From Candidatus Acidiferrum typicum (GTDB taxonomy: Bacteria > Acidobacteriota > Terriglobia > Acidiferrales > UBA7541): 5,024 bases of DNA. Location of the stretch: the NCBI GenBank assembly GCA_002478115.1, contig DLMH01000048.1, forward strand, positions 1 through 5,024, written 5' to 3'. Position numbers and translations under genes: made by a program. Below the pieces are notes generated by a model. It saw only the letters and a list, made by a program, of their open reading frames with translations. It was not told where the DNA came from and searched no databases. The stretch's first letter is position 1. Each line of letters begins with the position of its first letter. Below, piece by piece: positions 1-5,024 of the stretch.

Positions 1-927
<927 letters not shown>

Positions 928-944
928 AGCCTGTCGCTTGGCGC

Positions 945-971
945 AAAAAAATAGCCCGGGCCTAAACCCGG
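945..971 (-). terminator. Terminator-like hairpin with U-run, just upstream of 16S
   Basis: In the leader RNA CCGGG (971-967) pairs with CCCGG (960-956) across a 6-base loop. Four bases later comes a run of seven U (951-945). The shape is that of a weak intrinsic terminator or pause site, reading into 16S, only about 18 bases before the mature 5' end. The outer GCTTGGC/GCCAAGC stem (936-942 with 980-986) could compete or stack with it. Since transcription must continue into 16S, it would have to be read through with antitermination, or serve as a pause or processing site. Confidence 0.4.
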
Positions 972-1015
972 ACCAGCCTGCCAAGCAAAATTGTTAGTCG
1001 CTCGATTTCACTCAA

Positions 1016-1043
1016 CCCATTCGTGCTCGAAAACCCGAATGGG
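1016..1043 (-). other. Leader hairpin, 8-bp perfect stem
   Basis: CCCATTCG (1016-1023) pairs perfectly with CGAATGGG (1036-1043) around a 12-base loop. It sits between boxA and 16S in the leader RNA. It may be an antitermination (boxB-like) or processing element. No U-run follows, so it is not a terminator. Confidence 0.5.
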
Positions 1044-1070
1044 GTCGAACAGATTCTGGCACATCGTATC

Positions 1071-1085
1071 GGTTGTCAAAGAGCG
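1071..1085 (-). promoter_or_regulatory. boxA-like antitermination site
   Basis: The minus strand reads CGCTCTTTGACAACC, close to the E. coli rRNA boxA core TGCTCTTTAACA. It lies in the leader RNA between promoter and 16S, where the Nus factor/S10 antitermination complex loads in other bacteria. The motif and position are seen; the antitermination role is inferred from family knowledge. It overlaps a TTGACA string, but no good -10 follows, so I do not call a second promoter. Confidence 0.7.
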
Positions 1086-1133
1086 TTTGTTCTGCCTCCC
1101 TGTCCAGCAGAGTGGCTACCATCGAACCTACTG

Positions 1134-1161
1134 AGGATAGCAGACCCTGCGAAAATGTCAA
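1134..1161 (-). promoter_or_regulatory. Predicted rRNA operon promoter (sigma-70 type)
   Basis: On the minus strand a perfect TTGACA -35 (1156-1161) stands 16 bases before TATCCT as the -10 (1134-1139). The DNA just upstream of the -35 is fairly A/T-rich, as expected of an UP element. The predicted start is near 1127, about 200 bases before 16S, and a boxA-like site lies between. This is the best match to a housekeeping promoter in the leader and fits the high expression of an rRNA operon. Confidence 0.75.
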
Positions 1162-1222
1162 CACCCCATTACATCCAAATTTCCCTTTTCCACACCTTTC
1201 CTCAGCCTTTCCTCCCTATGCT

Positions 1223-1303
1223 GTCATTCCGAACGGAGTCTGCGGAGTCAGGAATCTCTCCTGGATCGATCGAAGAGGGGTTCCTCACTAGACTCGGAAT
1301 GAC
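1223..1303. repeat. Palindromic repeat with GTCATTCCGA/TCGGAATGAC ends
   Basis: An 81-bp element has perfect 10-bp terminal inverted repeats, GTCATTCCGA (1223-1232) and TCGGAATGAC (1294-1303). An inner imperfect stem, GGAATCTCTC (1251-1260) with GAGGGGTTCC (1275-1284), extends the fold, so the whole element can form a cruciform or long RNA hairpin. I recall similar CATTCCGAG-type repeats scattered in many Acidobacteriota and other environmental bacterial genomes; this was not checked. It has no coding capacity and looks like a MITE or REP-type element. It lies about 60 bp upstream of the rRNA -35 box. Confidence 0.75.
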
Positions 1304-1340
1304 GCGCATAGATGTGTAGTGGCCGATCATTAGACCGGTG

Positions 1341-1424
1341 CGGAGGGTGCCCCAGGTTCGCTTTGGGAACCTGGGTCTTGGGGTGGCCGTTTCTCATTCA
1401 ATCCGGGACGTCAATGGCGTGCGG
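1341..1424 (+). repeat. REP-like element, copy A
   Basis: This copy contains the family hallmark: CGGAGGGTGC, then CCCAGGTTC (1351-1359), a 7-base loop, and GAACCTGGG (1367-1375), followed by GTCTTGG. Its first 41 bases are identical to copy B. The tail (to about 1424) is diverged but on the minus strand still resembles the end of the RAYT gene, with an AIDVPD-stop reading where the gene has RIDVVD-stop. It runs directly into the 165-bp block holding copy B. Confidence 0.8.
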
Positions 1425-1589
1425 CCCGGATTCTCAACAATCTTCTTGAAGCACTCGTTGTATACCGGAACCTCTCCAAGTTCCCGTTTCCTCGAACCGA
1501 TCAACCACGGAGGGTGCCCCAGGTTCGCTTTGGGAACCTGGGTCTTGGCGTTGCCGTGTCTCAATCAATCCACCACGTCAATGCGCACC
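1425..1589 (+). repeat. 165-bp REP-containing block, copy B (overlaps RAYT 3' end)
   Basis: This block is repeated at 3154-3318. It contains a variable left part (1425-1484), the palindrome CCCAGGTTC (1518-1526)/GAACCTGGG (1534-1542), and a right end that overlaps the transposase stop codon and its last seven codons (VRIDVVD, 1565-1588). An ungapped hand alignment of 1485-1589 with 3214-3318 shows six mismatches in 105 positions and none in the stem. GGAG lies 5' of the hairpin in every copy and may be the tetranucleotide that RAYT enzymes read beside a REP hairpin, but that role is inferred. Confidence 0.85.
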
Positions 1590-2095
1590 GGGCCCTCCTC
1601 CTCTCTCGCATAAAACGACCAACTGCTCCACGCCCACTCACTGGGATGTTTCACCAGCTTCCGAATCACCGGGTTTGCGTGCATGTAATTCAACTTCTCC
1701 TTCATCTTCCCTCTGCTGTAAACATTGAAATCATAAAAACGCGCTTGCCAGAATGCTCGCGGCTGCTCGCTGCCCTCCTCGAACTGTAAGCGTGACTGTG
1801 CCGCACTGCGATACCCACTTCCCCTGCGCATCTTCCTCGAAACCTGCAGTTTCAATTTGTGCAGCACACTGGACGGTGTTCCCTGTTTCGGCTCGCTGAT
1901 CAGCAGGTGCACATGCTCCGGCATCACCACGTAACCGACCAGACGAAATCCCATCTCGTCGCGGACTCTTCCCAACTCCTGCACAAACAGGTCGCGGGCA
2001 CGCTCCGTCTTCAACAGAGGCAACCGCCGGTAACAACTGAATGTAATAAAATGCAGATCGGCCTTGCCGTAGTACCGCTTCAACCCAGAAGGCAT
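1565..2095 (-). CDS. REP-associated tyrosine transposase (RAYT), Y1/HUH family
   Basis: This 176-residue single-domain HUH transposase of the IS200-like superfamily is expected to nick and rejoin single-stranded REP DNA. The HUH motif is H61-V-H63 within VMPEHVHLL. The likely catalytic tyrosine is Y137 in YMHANPV, followed by the typical WAWSSWSFY segment (154-162). An N-terminal HFITFSCYRRLPLL stretch is also characteristic. All core motifs are present and uninterrupted, and length is normal for the family, so it is probably active. The frame stays open upstream to 2257, but the ATG at 2095 is chosen because family homology begins there and the upstream extension merely translates a REP copy and the promoter. 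The gene is bracketed by inverted REP elements (copy B beyond its stop, copy D before its start). Its last codons are part of the repeat unit. No transposon ends of the IS605 kind are visible, consistent with a domesticated RAYT. Confidence 0.93.
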   Translation of the reverse strand: MPSGLKRYYGKADLHFITFSCYRRLPLLKTERARDLFVQELGRVRDEMGFRLVGYVVMPEHVHLLISEPKQGTPSSVLHKLKLQVSRKMRRGSGYRSAAQSRLQFEEGSEQPRAFWQARFYDFNVYSRGKMKEKLNYMHANPVIRKLVKHPSEWAWSSWSFYAREEEGPVRIDVVD

Positions 2096-2117
2096 CGCAA
2101 ACCCCAAAGCCAGAAAA

Positions 2118-2164
2118 GCCAACCCAAGACCCAGGTTCTCAAACCGAACCTGGGGCACCCTCCG
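2118..2164 (-). repeat. REP-like element, copy D (inverted, in RAYT leader)
   Basis: On the minus strand this copy starts CGGAGGGTGC and carries the same perfect 9-bp stem (2130-2138 with 2146-2154). The loop has one change relative to copy C. It is inverted relative to copies A, B and C. It lies between the predicted transposase promoter and its ATG (23 bp from the start codon), so the hairpin would form in the 5' untranslated RNA. Paired with copy B it brackets the gene as a REP doublet with GGAG ends outward. Confidence 0.85.
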
Positions 2165-2196
2165 CGTCTCCCTACTTCTGCGAGACTTGCTGAACT

Positions 2197-2224
2197 GATA
2201 TACTCTCCTCGATTCCCATGTCAA
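2197..2224 (-). promoter_or_regulatory. Predicted promoter of the RAYT gene
   Basis: The minus strand has TTGACA (2219-2224), a 16-base spacer and TATATC (2197-2202). A start near 2190 would give a leader of about 95 bases containing REP copy D. This supports the ATG at 2095 over the longer open frame, whose first codons overlap the promoter. The -10 is imperfect (4 of 6). Confidence 0.55.
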
Positions 2225-2277
2225 CACCAAACTACACGCATCACCCGGGCCACCCATTTGTGTTGGGGCGTGCTACT

Positions 2278-2289
2278 GAATCATGATTC
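2278..2289. promoter_or_regulatory. 12-bp perfect palindrome, possible operator
   Basis: GAATCATGATTC is a perfect palindrome 22 bp upstream of the DUF3800 start codon. Placement suits an operator, but one such 12-mer is expected by chance in a window this size. I see no convincing promoter or Shine-Dalgarno for the DUF3800 gene. Confidence 0.2.
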
Positions 2290-2311
2290 GGTATCTACTT
2301 GGATTGCGATT

Positions 2312-3089
2312 ATGACGGAATACAGAGCATATTTTGATGACAGCGGCCACCCAGATGATCAAGAAGCTGTTGTTGTGGCCGGATTTATTGCCAGCGAGCA
2401 CGACTGGTTCTTCTTTGAACGAGAGTGGCAGGACATTTTAGATCGAGAAGGTATGGAATCCTTTCATATGACTGATTTTGAAAAAAAACAAAGTGTGGCC
2501 TCAACACAAAAAGGATGCCATCTTACGAAGACTTGTTAATACTATCAAGGTACGAACGGTGAAATCGATTTCTCATATTGTGTTGATGAAGGACTATAAA
2601 TAAATAAACAAAAAGTGGGCTTTTGAGGAAACCGTAGGTACACCCTATGCATTAGCCGGAAGAACAGTCGCCAAGAGTTTGAACGAATGGAAGAGAAATT
2701 TTGCTCAGCCGGAAGACAAATTGCTGGTCTTTTTTGAAGACGGAACAAAACACAAAGGGGATTTTATGGATGCAATGGAAAGAGACCAACTTCCATGTCC
2801 AGTCTTTATAAAAAAGCAACAAGCTACCCCACTACAAGCCGCAGACTGGCTGGCATGGGAAATGTTTAATGCAACTAAGACCAACGACGTTCGACCGGCC
2901 TTACAACGGTTGGTGGGTTCTCTGCCCGTTAACGACCCGACATACCACGGATTATTTGGAGTCGAGGCCATAGAGCGTATCTGCAGGCATAAAGATGCAC
3001 GTGTGCCATTGCGATCTGAGCTTCCTCCCGGCACCCAGATTGTTCACCATTCGTCGCCAAAGAAACCACGAAGACGGACCATTTTTTAG
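2312..3089 (+). pseudogene. DUF3800 family protein, disrupted by frameshift and nonsense codon
   Basis: The N-terminal piece (2312 to about 2488) reads MTEYRAYFDDSG... FHMTDFEK, the conserved start of DUF3800 proteins. The rest reads on in the next frame: KKDAILRRLVNTIK, FFEDGTKHKGDF, then LQAADWLAWEMF, and ends at the TAG at 3087-3089. Two lesions separate them. A run of eight A (2481-2488) shifts the frame by one; removing a single A restores ...FEKNKVWPQHKKDA. A TAA at 2601-2603 then lies in frame in DYK-stop-INKKWAFEE, one base from GAA. Repaired, it would be about 258 residues, a normal family length, and all the acidic motif residues (YFDDSG, FEDG, QAAD) are kept. DUF3800 is thought to have an RNase H-like fold with unproven biochemistry and often lies in mobile or defence regions. 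The gene is visibly more A/T-rich than its neighbours, which suggests transfer. A sequencing error could explain the A-run but not the TAA as well. Confidence 0.85.
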
Positions 3090-3153
3090 TAGAGAACGAT
3101 TCAATAAAGTCAAATTCAGAGTTCAACAGGTTCACCGGTGCAATGAAGAGTGG

Positions 3154-3318
3154 CCCGGGTTCTCAACTCTTTTTCTTGAAGCACTCCCTGTAGAGCGAAT
3201 CTCCCGATGTTTCCGTTTCCTCGAACCGATCAATCACGGAGGGTGCCCCAGGTTCGGTTTGGGAACCTGGGTCTTGGGGTTGCCGTGCCTCATTCAATCC
3301 ACCACATCAATGCGCACC
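3154..3318 (+). repeat. 165-bp REP-containing block, copy C, with RAYT 3'-end fossil
   Basis: This is the same length and orientation as the block at 1425-1589. The palindrome is CCCAGGTTC (3247-3255)/GAACCTGGG (3263-3271). To its right, minus-strand 3317-3294 still reads VRIDVVD-stop, the exact C-terminus of the transposase at 1565-2095, though no transposase gene is attached here. Homology stops at about 3318. The left part (3154-3213) matches copy B more loosely, with two one-base gaps. Confidence 0.85.
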
Positions 3319-3366
3319 AGTCCCGCGGGTGGCGCAGCCCTAGATTCCGAAAAAGACTTTGGGTGG

Positions 3367-3399
3367 CCCATCCTTTCACGCCGTTTGCGAAAGGGTGGG
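3367..3399. repeat. REP-like hairpin, CCCATCCTTTC family
   Basis: CCCATCCTTTC (3367-3377) pairs with GAAAGGGTGGG (3389-3399), ten of eleven positions Watson-Crick and the other a G-T wobble, around an 11-base loop. Flanking GG and GGCC can extend it with a bulge. I recall similar GGCCCACCCTTTC-type repeats as frequent in acidobacterial genomes, unchecked. It is unrelated in sequence to the CCCAGGTTC family and lies only 48 bp beyond copy C. Confidence 0.7.
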
Positions 3400-3432
3400 G
3401 CCGCTTTACGCTGGCTTCCTCTTTAGAAAACC

Positions 3433-3484
3433 GGGGACACACGGGACGTTCCCTGCAGAGGTTGGAATTGTCCCGTCGGTCCCC
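3433..3484 (-). terminator. Palindromic repeat, probable terminator of the exported-protein gene
   Basis: GGGGACACACGGGAC (3433-3447) and GTCCCGTCGGTCCCC (3470-3484) are inverted repeats matching at 13 of 15 positions, with GTTCC/GGAAT inside extending the stem. It begins 12 bases past the stop codon of the minus-strand exported-protein gene. On the minus strand it is followed by GGTTTTC, and on the plus strand by CCTTTTCT-like sequence with four T (3485-3488), so it could end transcription in either direction. The sequence also resembles a third dispersed repeat family. Confidence 0.55.
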
Positions 3485-3495
3485 TTTTCTGGAGC

Positions 3496-3912
3496 TTACT
3501 GTGGCTTCGGAGGTTCATTCGCAATTCTCTCGATGATGTGTACTTTCCGCTCCTTGCCATCGTCATCGACAATGCGAAGCGTTCTTGCGGAATCCTGAGA
3601 GATTTTTGTTTGGCCGCCCACAGTCAGATAGAGCCACCACTGGATGCCCACTGCGTTCGACTTACAGTAATTCGGAATGACATATGTAAACTTCTCGGTC
3701 TTGATCCAATAGACACCCCGCAAGTGCTTTCCAGAACTCGTCGTACTTTCTCCTGCTGCGCCGCCACCGGGCAGAGGCACCACCACCGCTTCCGTTTCGG
3801 TTCCGTTTGCAATGAGTTTTAACACCGCGGCGGTTTGCCATTCACGTTCTTTGGCAAACATCAAGGCAACGAGCGTCAAGGAGACAAGCAGAGCACAACT
3901 TAACCGCCTCAT
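3496..3912 (-). CDS. Small exported protein of unknown function
   Basis: This 138-residue protein has an N-terminal signal peptide: MRR, then a hydrophobic stretch (about residues 4-20, LSCALLVSLTLVALMFA) ending before KERE. The mature part has a short glycine-rich segment (PGGGAAGESTTSSG), a hydrophobic core (YWIKTEKFTYVIPNY, then WWLYLTV) and a C-terminal VDDDGKERKVHII motif. I recall acidobacterial secreted proteins that begin REWxTG and end with a DDGKEH-type motif and think this belongs with them, but no function is known to me. I chose the ATG at 3912 because a GGAGGG Shine-Dalgarno (3917-3922) stands just before it and the signal peptide then starts cleanly. A GTG at 3930 would add six residues and place the Shine-Dalgarno inside the gene. 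It stands alone; I see no convincing promoter. A palindromic repeat just past its stop probably ends the transcript. Confidence 0.75.
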   Translation of the reverse strand: MRRLSCALLVSLTLVALMFAKEREWQTAAVLKLIANGTETEAVVVPLPGGGAAGESTTSSGKHLRGVYWIKTEKFTYVIPNYCKSNAVGIQWWLYLTVGGQTKISQDSARTLRIVDDDGKERKVHIIERIANEPPKPQ

Positions 3913-4017
3913 GTCGCCCTCCGGTTTCACAGGCTAACTTCCCTGGTCCTAATTAGCGTAACACCCATTTGGCTGATTTAAGACCGGGGACGTCTCCGAG
4001 GAAAGTTCCGCTCCCCT

Positions 4018-4377
4018 CTACTTTTCCGCTCTGCGCCGCCGGCGAATCGACCGCTTCGCCGGACCAGAACTCGACAGGTCGAATAACAGCACCGGTCGCC
4101 GGTCGGGAAATTCCGCCACAATCCGCACTTCCCCACCCATCGCCTTCACTGTTTTCCGCAGCGTCGAGAGCAGCAGATCGCTCCGCTTTTCCAGCCGCGA
4201 AACGCTGTCCTGCGTGACCCCCAAAACCTTCGCCACGCGCGCCTGCGTCAGCTTCCGCGCTTTGCGGAGCTGCCGCAAGCTCATTTCTTCCGCAATCAGC
4301 TCGACGGCGCGCGCCGCCACCTTCTTGCGCTGTGCGCTATTCAACTTGGCGATCTTTTCCCGAACATCAACGGTCAT
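4018..4377 (-). CDS. higA: XRE-family antitoxin of HigBA-like toxin-antitoxin module
   Basis: This 119-residue DNA-binding antitoxin is expected to neutralise the toxin encoded just upstream and to repress the operon. A helix-turn-helix of the Cro/C1 type spans about residues 40-66 (LTQARVAKVLGVTQDSVSRLE). It is preceded by AVELIAEEMSLRQLRKAR and followed by the DLLLSTLRKTVKAMGGEVRIVAEFPD segment typical of this antitoxin group. The last dozen residues form a very basic tail (KRSIRRRRRAEK), unusual and possibly a nucleic-acid contact. The ATG lies three bases after the toxin stop codon. Its Shine-Dalgarno (AGGAAAGGAAG) is inside the last toxin codons, so translation is probably coupled to that of the toxin. 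No clear terminator follows. Confidence 0.88.
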   Translation of the reverse strand: MTVDVREKIAKLNSAQRKKVAARAVELIAEEMSLRQLRKARKLTQARVAKVLGVTQDSVSRLEKRSDLLLSTLRKTVKAMGGEVRIVAEFPDRRPVLLFDLSSSGPAKRSIRRRRRAEK

Positions 4378-4380
4378 GCT

Positions 4381-4749
4381 CTACTTCCTTTCCTTCCTCA
4401 GCCGGCTAAGATGGGCATCGAAGCGGTCATCGGCTTTCCGGATCAACTCTCGATAAAACCTTTTCTCGCTGCCGCCCGACTTGTCTCCCGCCACCAGCAG
4501 GATGGCCCTGCGTTTCGGATCGAAGGCAAACGCAACGCGCCATTCCCCATCCGCTGCGCTAAACCGCAACTCCTTCATGTTTGCGTGGCGTGAGCCGTGC
4601 AAGGTGTCGGCTCGCGGACGCCCCAGTTGCGGCCCGAACTGCTCCAGGAGGAGCGCCAAGGCCAGAATTTCCGTACGCACGTCCTCGGGCAAACGATCGA
4701 ACTCCGGTTCAAATTCGTCGCCGATCTCAACGGCCCAGCGTACATTCAT
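4381..4749 (-). CDS. higB: RelE/HigB-like toxin (phage Gp49-like family)
   Basis: This 122-residue protein belongs to the RelE/ParE superfamily, HigB or Gp49-like branch, whose members cleave mRNA on the ribosome. Recognisable blocks are DEFEPEFDRLPEDV (11-24), LLEQFGPQLGRPRADTL (34-50), NMKELRF (57-63), EWRVAFAFDPKRRAILLVAGDK (69-90) and RFYRELIRKADDRFDAHL (97-114). The conserved basic residues of the fold, such as K59, R62, R71 and K90, are present, so it is likely active. The start is fixed: an in-frame TGA stands three codons before the ATG. The toxin-first order with an XRE antitoxin four codons or less downstream is the higBA arrangement. The ribosome binding site of the toxin is weak (GGAT-like), which would favour low toxin synthesis. 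Symbol given by family and order, not by close homology. Confidence 0.88.
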   Translation of the reverse strand: MNVRWAVEIGDEFEPEFDRLPEDVRTEILALALLLEQFGPQLGRPRADTLHGSRHANMKELRFSAADGEWRVAFAFDPKRRAILLVAGDKSGGSEKRFYRELIRKADDRFDAHLSRLRKERK

Positions 4750-4778
4750 TTTATGTCATCCAATCCATATGATGTCAA
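4750..4778 (-). promoter_or_regulatory. Candidate toxin-antitoxin promoter/operator
   Basis: The minus strand has TTGACA (4773-4778), a 17-base spacer and CATAAA (4750-4755), which touches the toxin ATG. Taken literally the transcript would begin at or inside the start codon, so either it is (nearly) leaderless, the true -10 is different, or this match is chance. ATGTCA is repeated directly (plus strand 4753-4758 and 4772-4777, 19 bp apart, about two helical turns), a plausible antitoxin-binding pattern. Confidence 0.35.
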
Positions 4779-5024
4779 TACCATATTTTATGAAGCGCCC
4801 TGTTCCTCAGCCGGATGCCCGGCGCTCGGTGTTGGCGTTTGGTGCAGTCTTTGTGATGGACTTGAGGTCCATGGTGGGAAGGTACCACTATTAAACTTAA
4901 CTAGGACGCAACAAAAGGGCAAGGATAGGGTAGCCTCCCTTTATCGTCCGGGCCACCCGCTGGGTGTGCACTTTTGAACATTGGCACTGCGCCGGATTCG
5001 TCTGTTGTAGCAACGTGATTTTGT
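4779..5024. other. Intergenic sequence without supported gene
   Basis: I see no coding region with recognisable protein features, no tRNA and no repeat copy here. Open frames through it (for example 4597-4977 plus) mostly overlap the antisense side of the toxin gene and have no domain features. One small hairpin, ATGGAC (4856-4861) with GTCCAT (4867-4872), is present and unexplained. Confidence 0.6.

Larger units (their letters stand above)
928..1127 (-). other. rRNA operon leader transcript
   Basis: This is the transcribed leader between the predicted rRNA transcription start (near 1127) and the mature 16S 5' end. In transcription order it holds a boxA-like site, an 8-bp hairpin, and a compact GC hairpin with a U-run. 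A short outer stem, GCTTGGC (936-942) with GCCAAGC (980-986), encloses the last hairpin. Short plus-strand reading frames across it overlap these RNA signals and look accidental. The order promoter, boxA, structured leader, 16S is standard for rRNA operons. The exact 5' end is inferred from the promoter only. Confidence 0.75.

Noticed and set aside
1063..1080. TTGACA within the boxA region as a second rRNA promoter
   Set aside because: No acceptable -10 follows at proper spacing; the match to boxA explains the string better.
1023..1319. Plus-strand open frames of 98 and 72 codons over the rRNA leader and promoter
   Set aside because: They overlap boxA, the promoter and a palindromic repeat, and have no recognisable domain or ribosome binding site.
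1338..1613. Plus-strand frames over REP copies A-B and similarly over copy C (2995-3536)
   Set aside because: They share a repeated VPQVRFGNLGLGV-type peptide only because they translate the same DNA repeat.
2096..2257. A 54-residue N-terminal extension of the transposase
   Set aside because: It translates REP copy D and the predicted promoter; family homology starts at the ATG at 2095.
1859..2311. A 226-codon plus-strand frame starting at 1859
   Set aside because: Its first 151 codons are antisense to the transposase gene and across the REP copy; only the part from 2312 shows DUF3800 motifs.
2481..2539. Programmed frameshift at the A8 run to make a functional DUF3800 protein
   Set aside because: A second lesion, the in-frame TAA at 2601-2603, would still stop translation, so a decaying gene is the simpler reading.
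1341..3318. CRISPR array as an explanation of the repeated palindromes
   Set aside because: There are only four copies, irregular spacing, mixed orientation, and coding genes between them; no uniform spacers.
3538..3822. Plus-strand 94-codon frame opposite the exported protein
   Set aside because: It is a shadow of the minus-strand gene, which has a signal peptide and Shine-Dalgarno.
4597..4977. Plus-strand 126-codon frame at the right end
   Set aside because: Half of it is antisense to the toxin gene and the rest has no domain, signal or codon pattern that supports it.

Overview
This is a bacterial window dominated at its left end by the 5' two-thirds of a 16S rRNA gene. The gene is on the minus strand, about positions 1-927, and runs off the left edge. 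The rest is a GC-rich, repeat-laden accessory stretch. The protein families resemble those I associate from memory with soil Acidobacteriota: a REP-associated tyrosine transposase, a small secreted protein with a VDDDGKE motif, and several dispersed palindromic repeats. The 16S sequence does not look like a textbook acidobacterial one and has some actinobacterial-like stretches, so I leave the phylum open.

Layout. Positions 928-1161 are the rRNA leader, read leftward. It has a strong promoter (TTGACA-16-TATCCT), a boxA-like antitermination site, an 8-bp hairpin and, just before mature 16S, a GC hairpin followed by seven U. Positions 1223-1303 hold a palindromic repeat. Positions 1341-1589 carry two copies (A, B) of a REP-like element with the perfect stem CCCAGGTTC/GAACCTGGG. 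Positions 1565-2095 (minus) encode an intact 176-residue RAYT transposase, with an inverted third REP copy (D, 2118-2164) between its promoter and its start codon. Positions 2312-3089 (plus) are a DUF3800 gene broken by a frameshift and a nonsense codon. Positions 3154-3318 repeat the 165-bp block found at 1425-1589 (fourth copy, C), including a fossil of the last codons of the RAYT gene. Two more unrelated palindromic repeats follow, at 3367-3399 and 3433-3484. A small exported protein (3496-3912, minus) and a toxin-first HigBA-like toxin-antitoxin operon (4749 down to 4018, minus) come next. The last 275 bases have no gene I can support.

How it fits together. The most interesting unit is the RAYT with its REP elements. 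The gene is bracketed by inverted copies, its own 3' end is part of the repeat, and a displaced copy carries that 3' end 1.7 kb away beyond the DUF3800 pseudogene. This points to a REP family generated from, and probably mobilised by, the local RAYT. The toxin-antitoxin pair and the decayed DUF3800 gene mark the region as accessory DNA next to an rRNA operon. Family assignments rest on recognised motifs and were not checked against a database.
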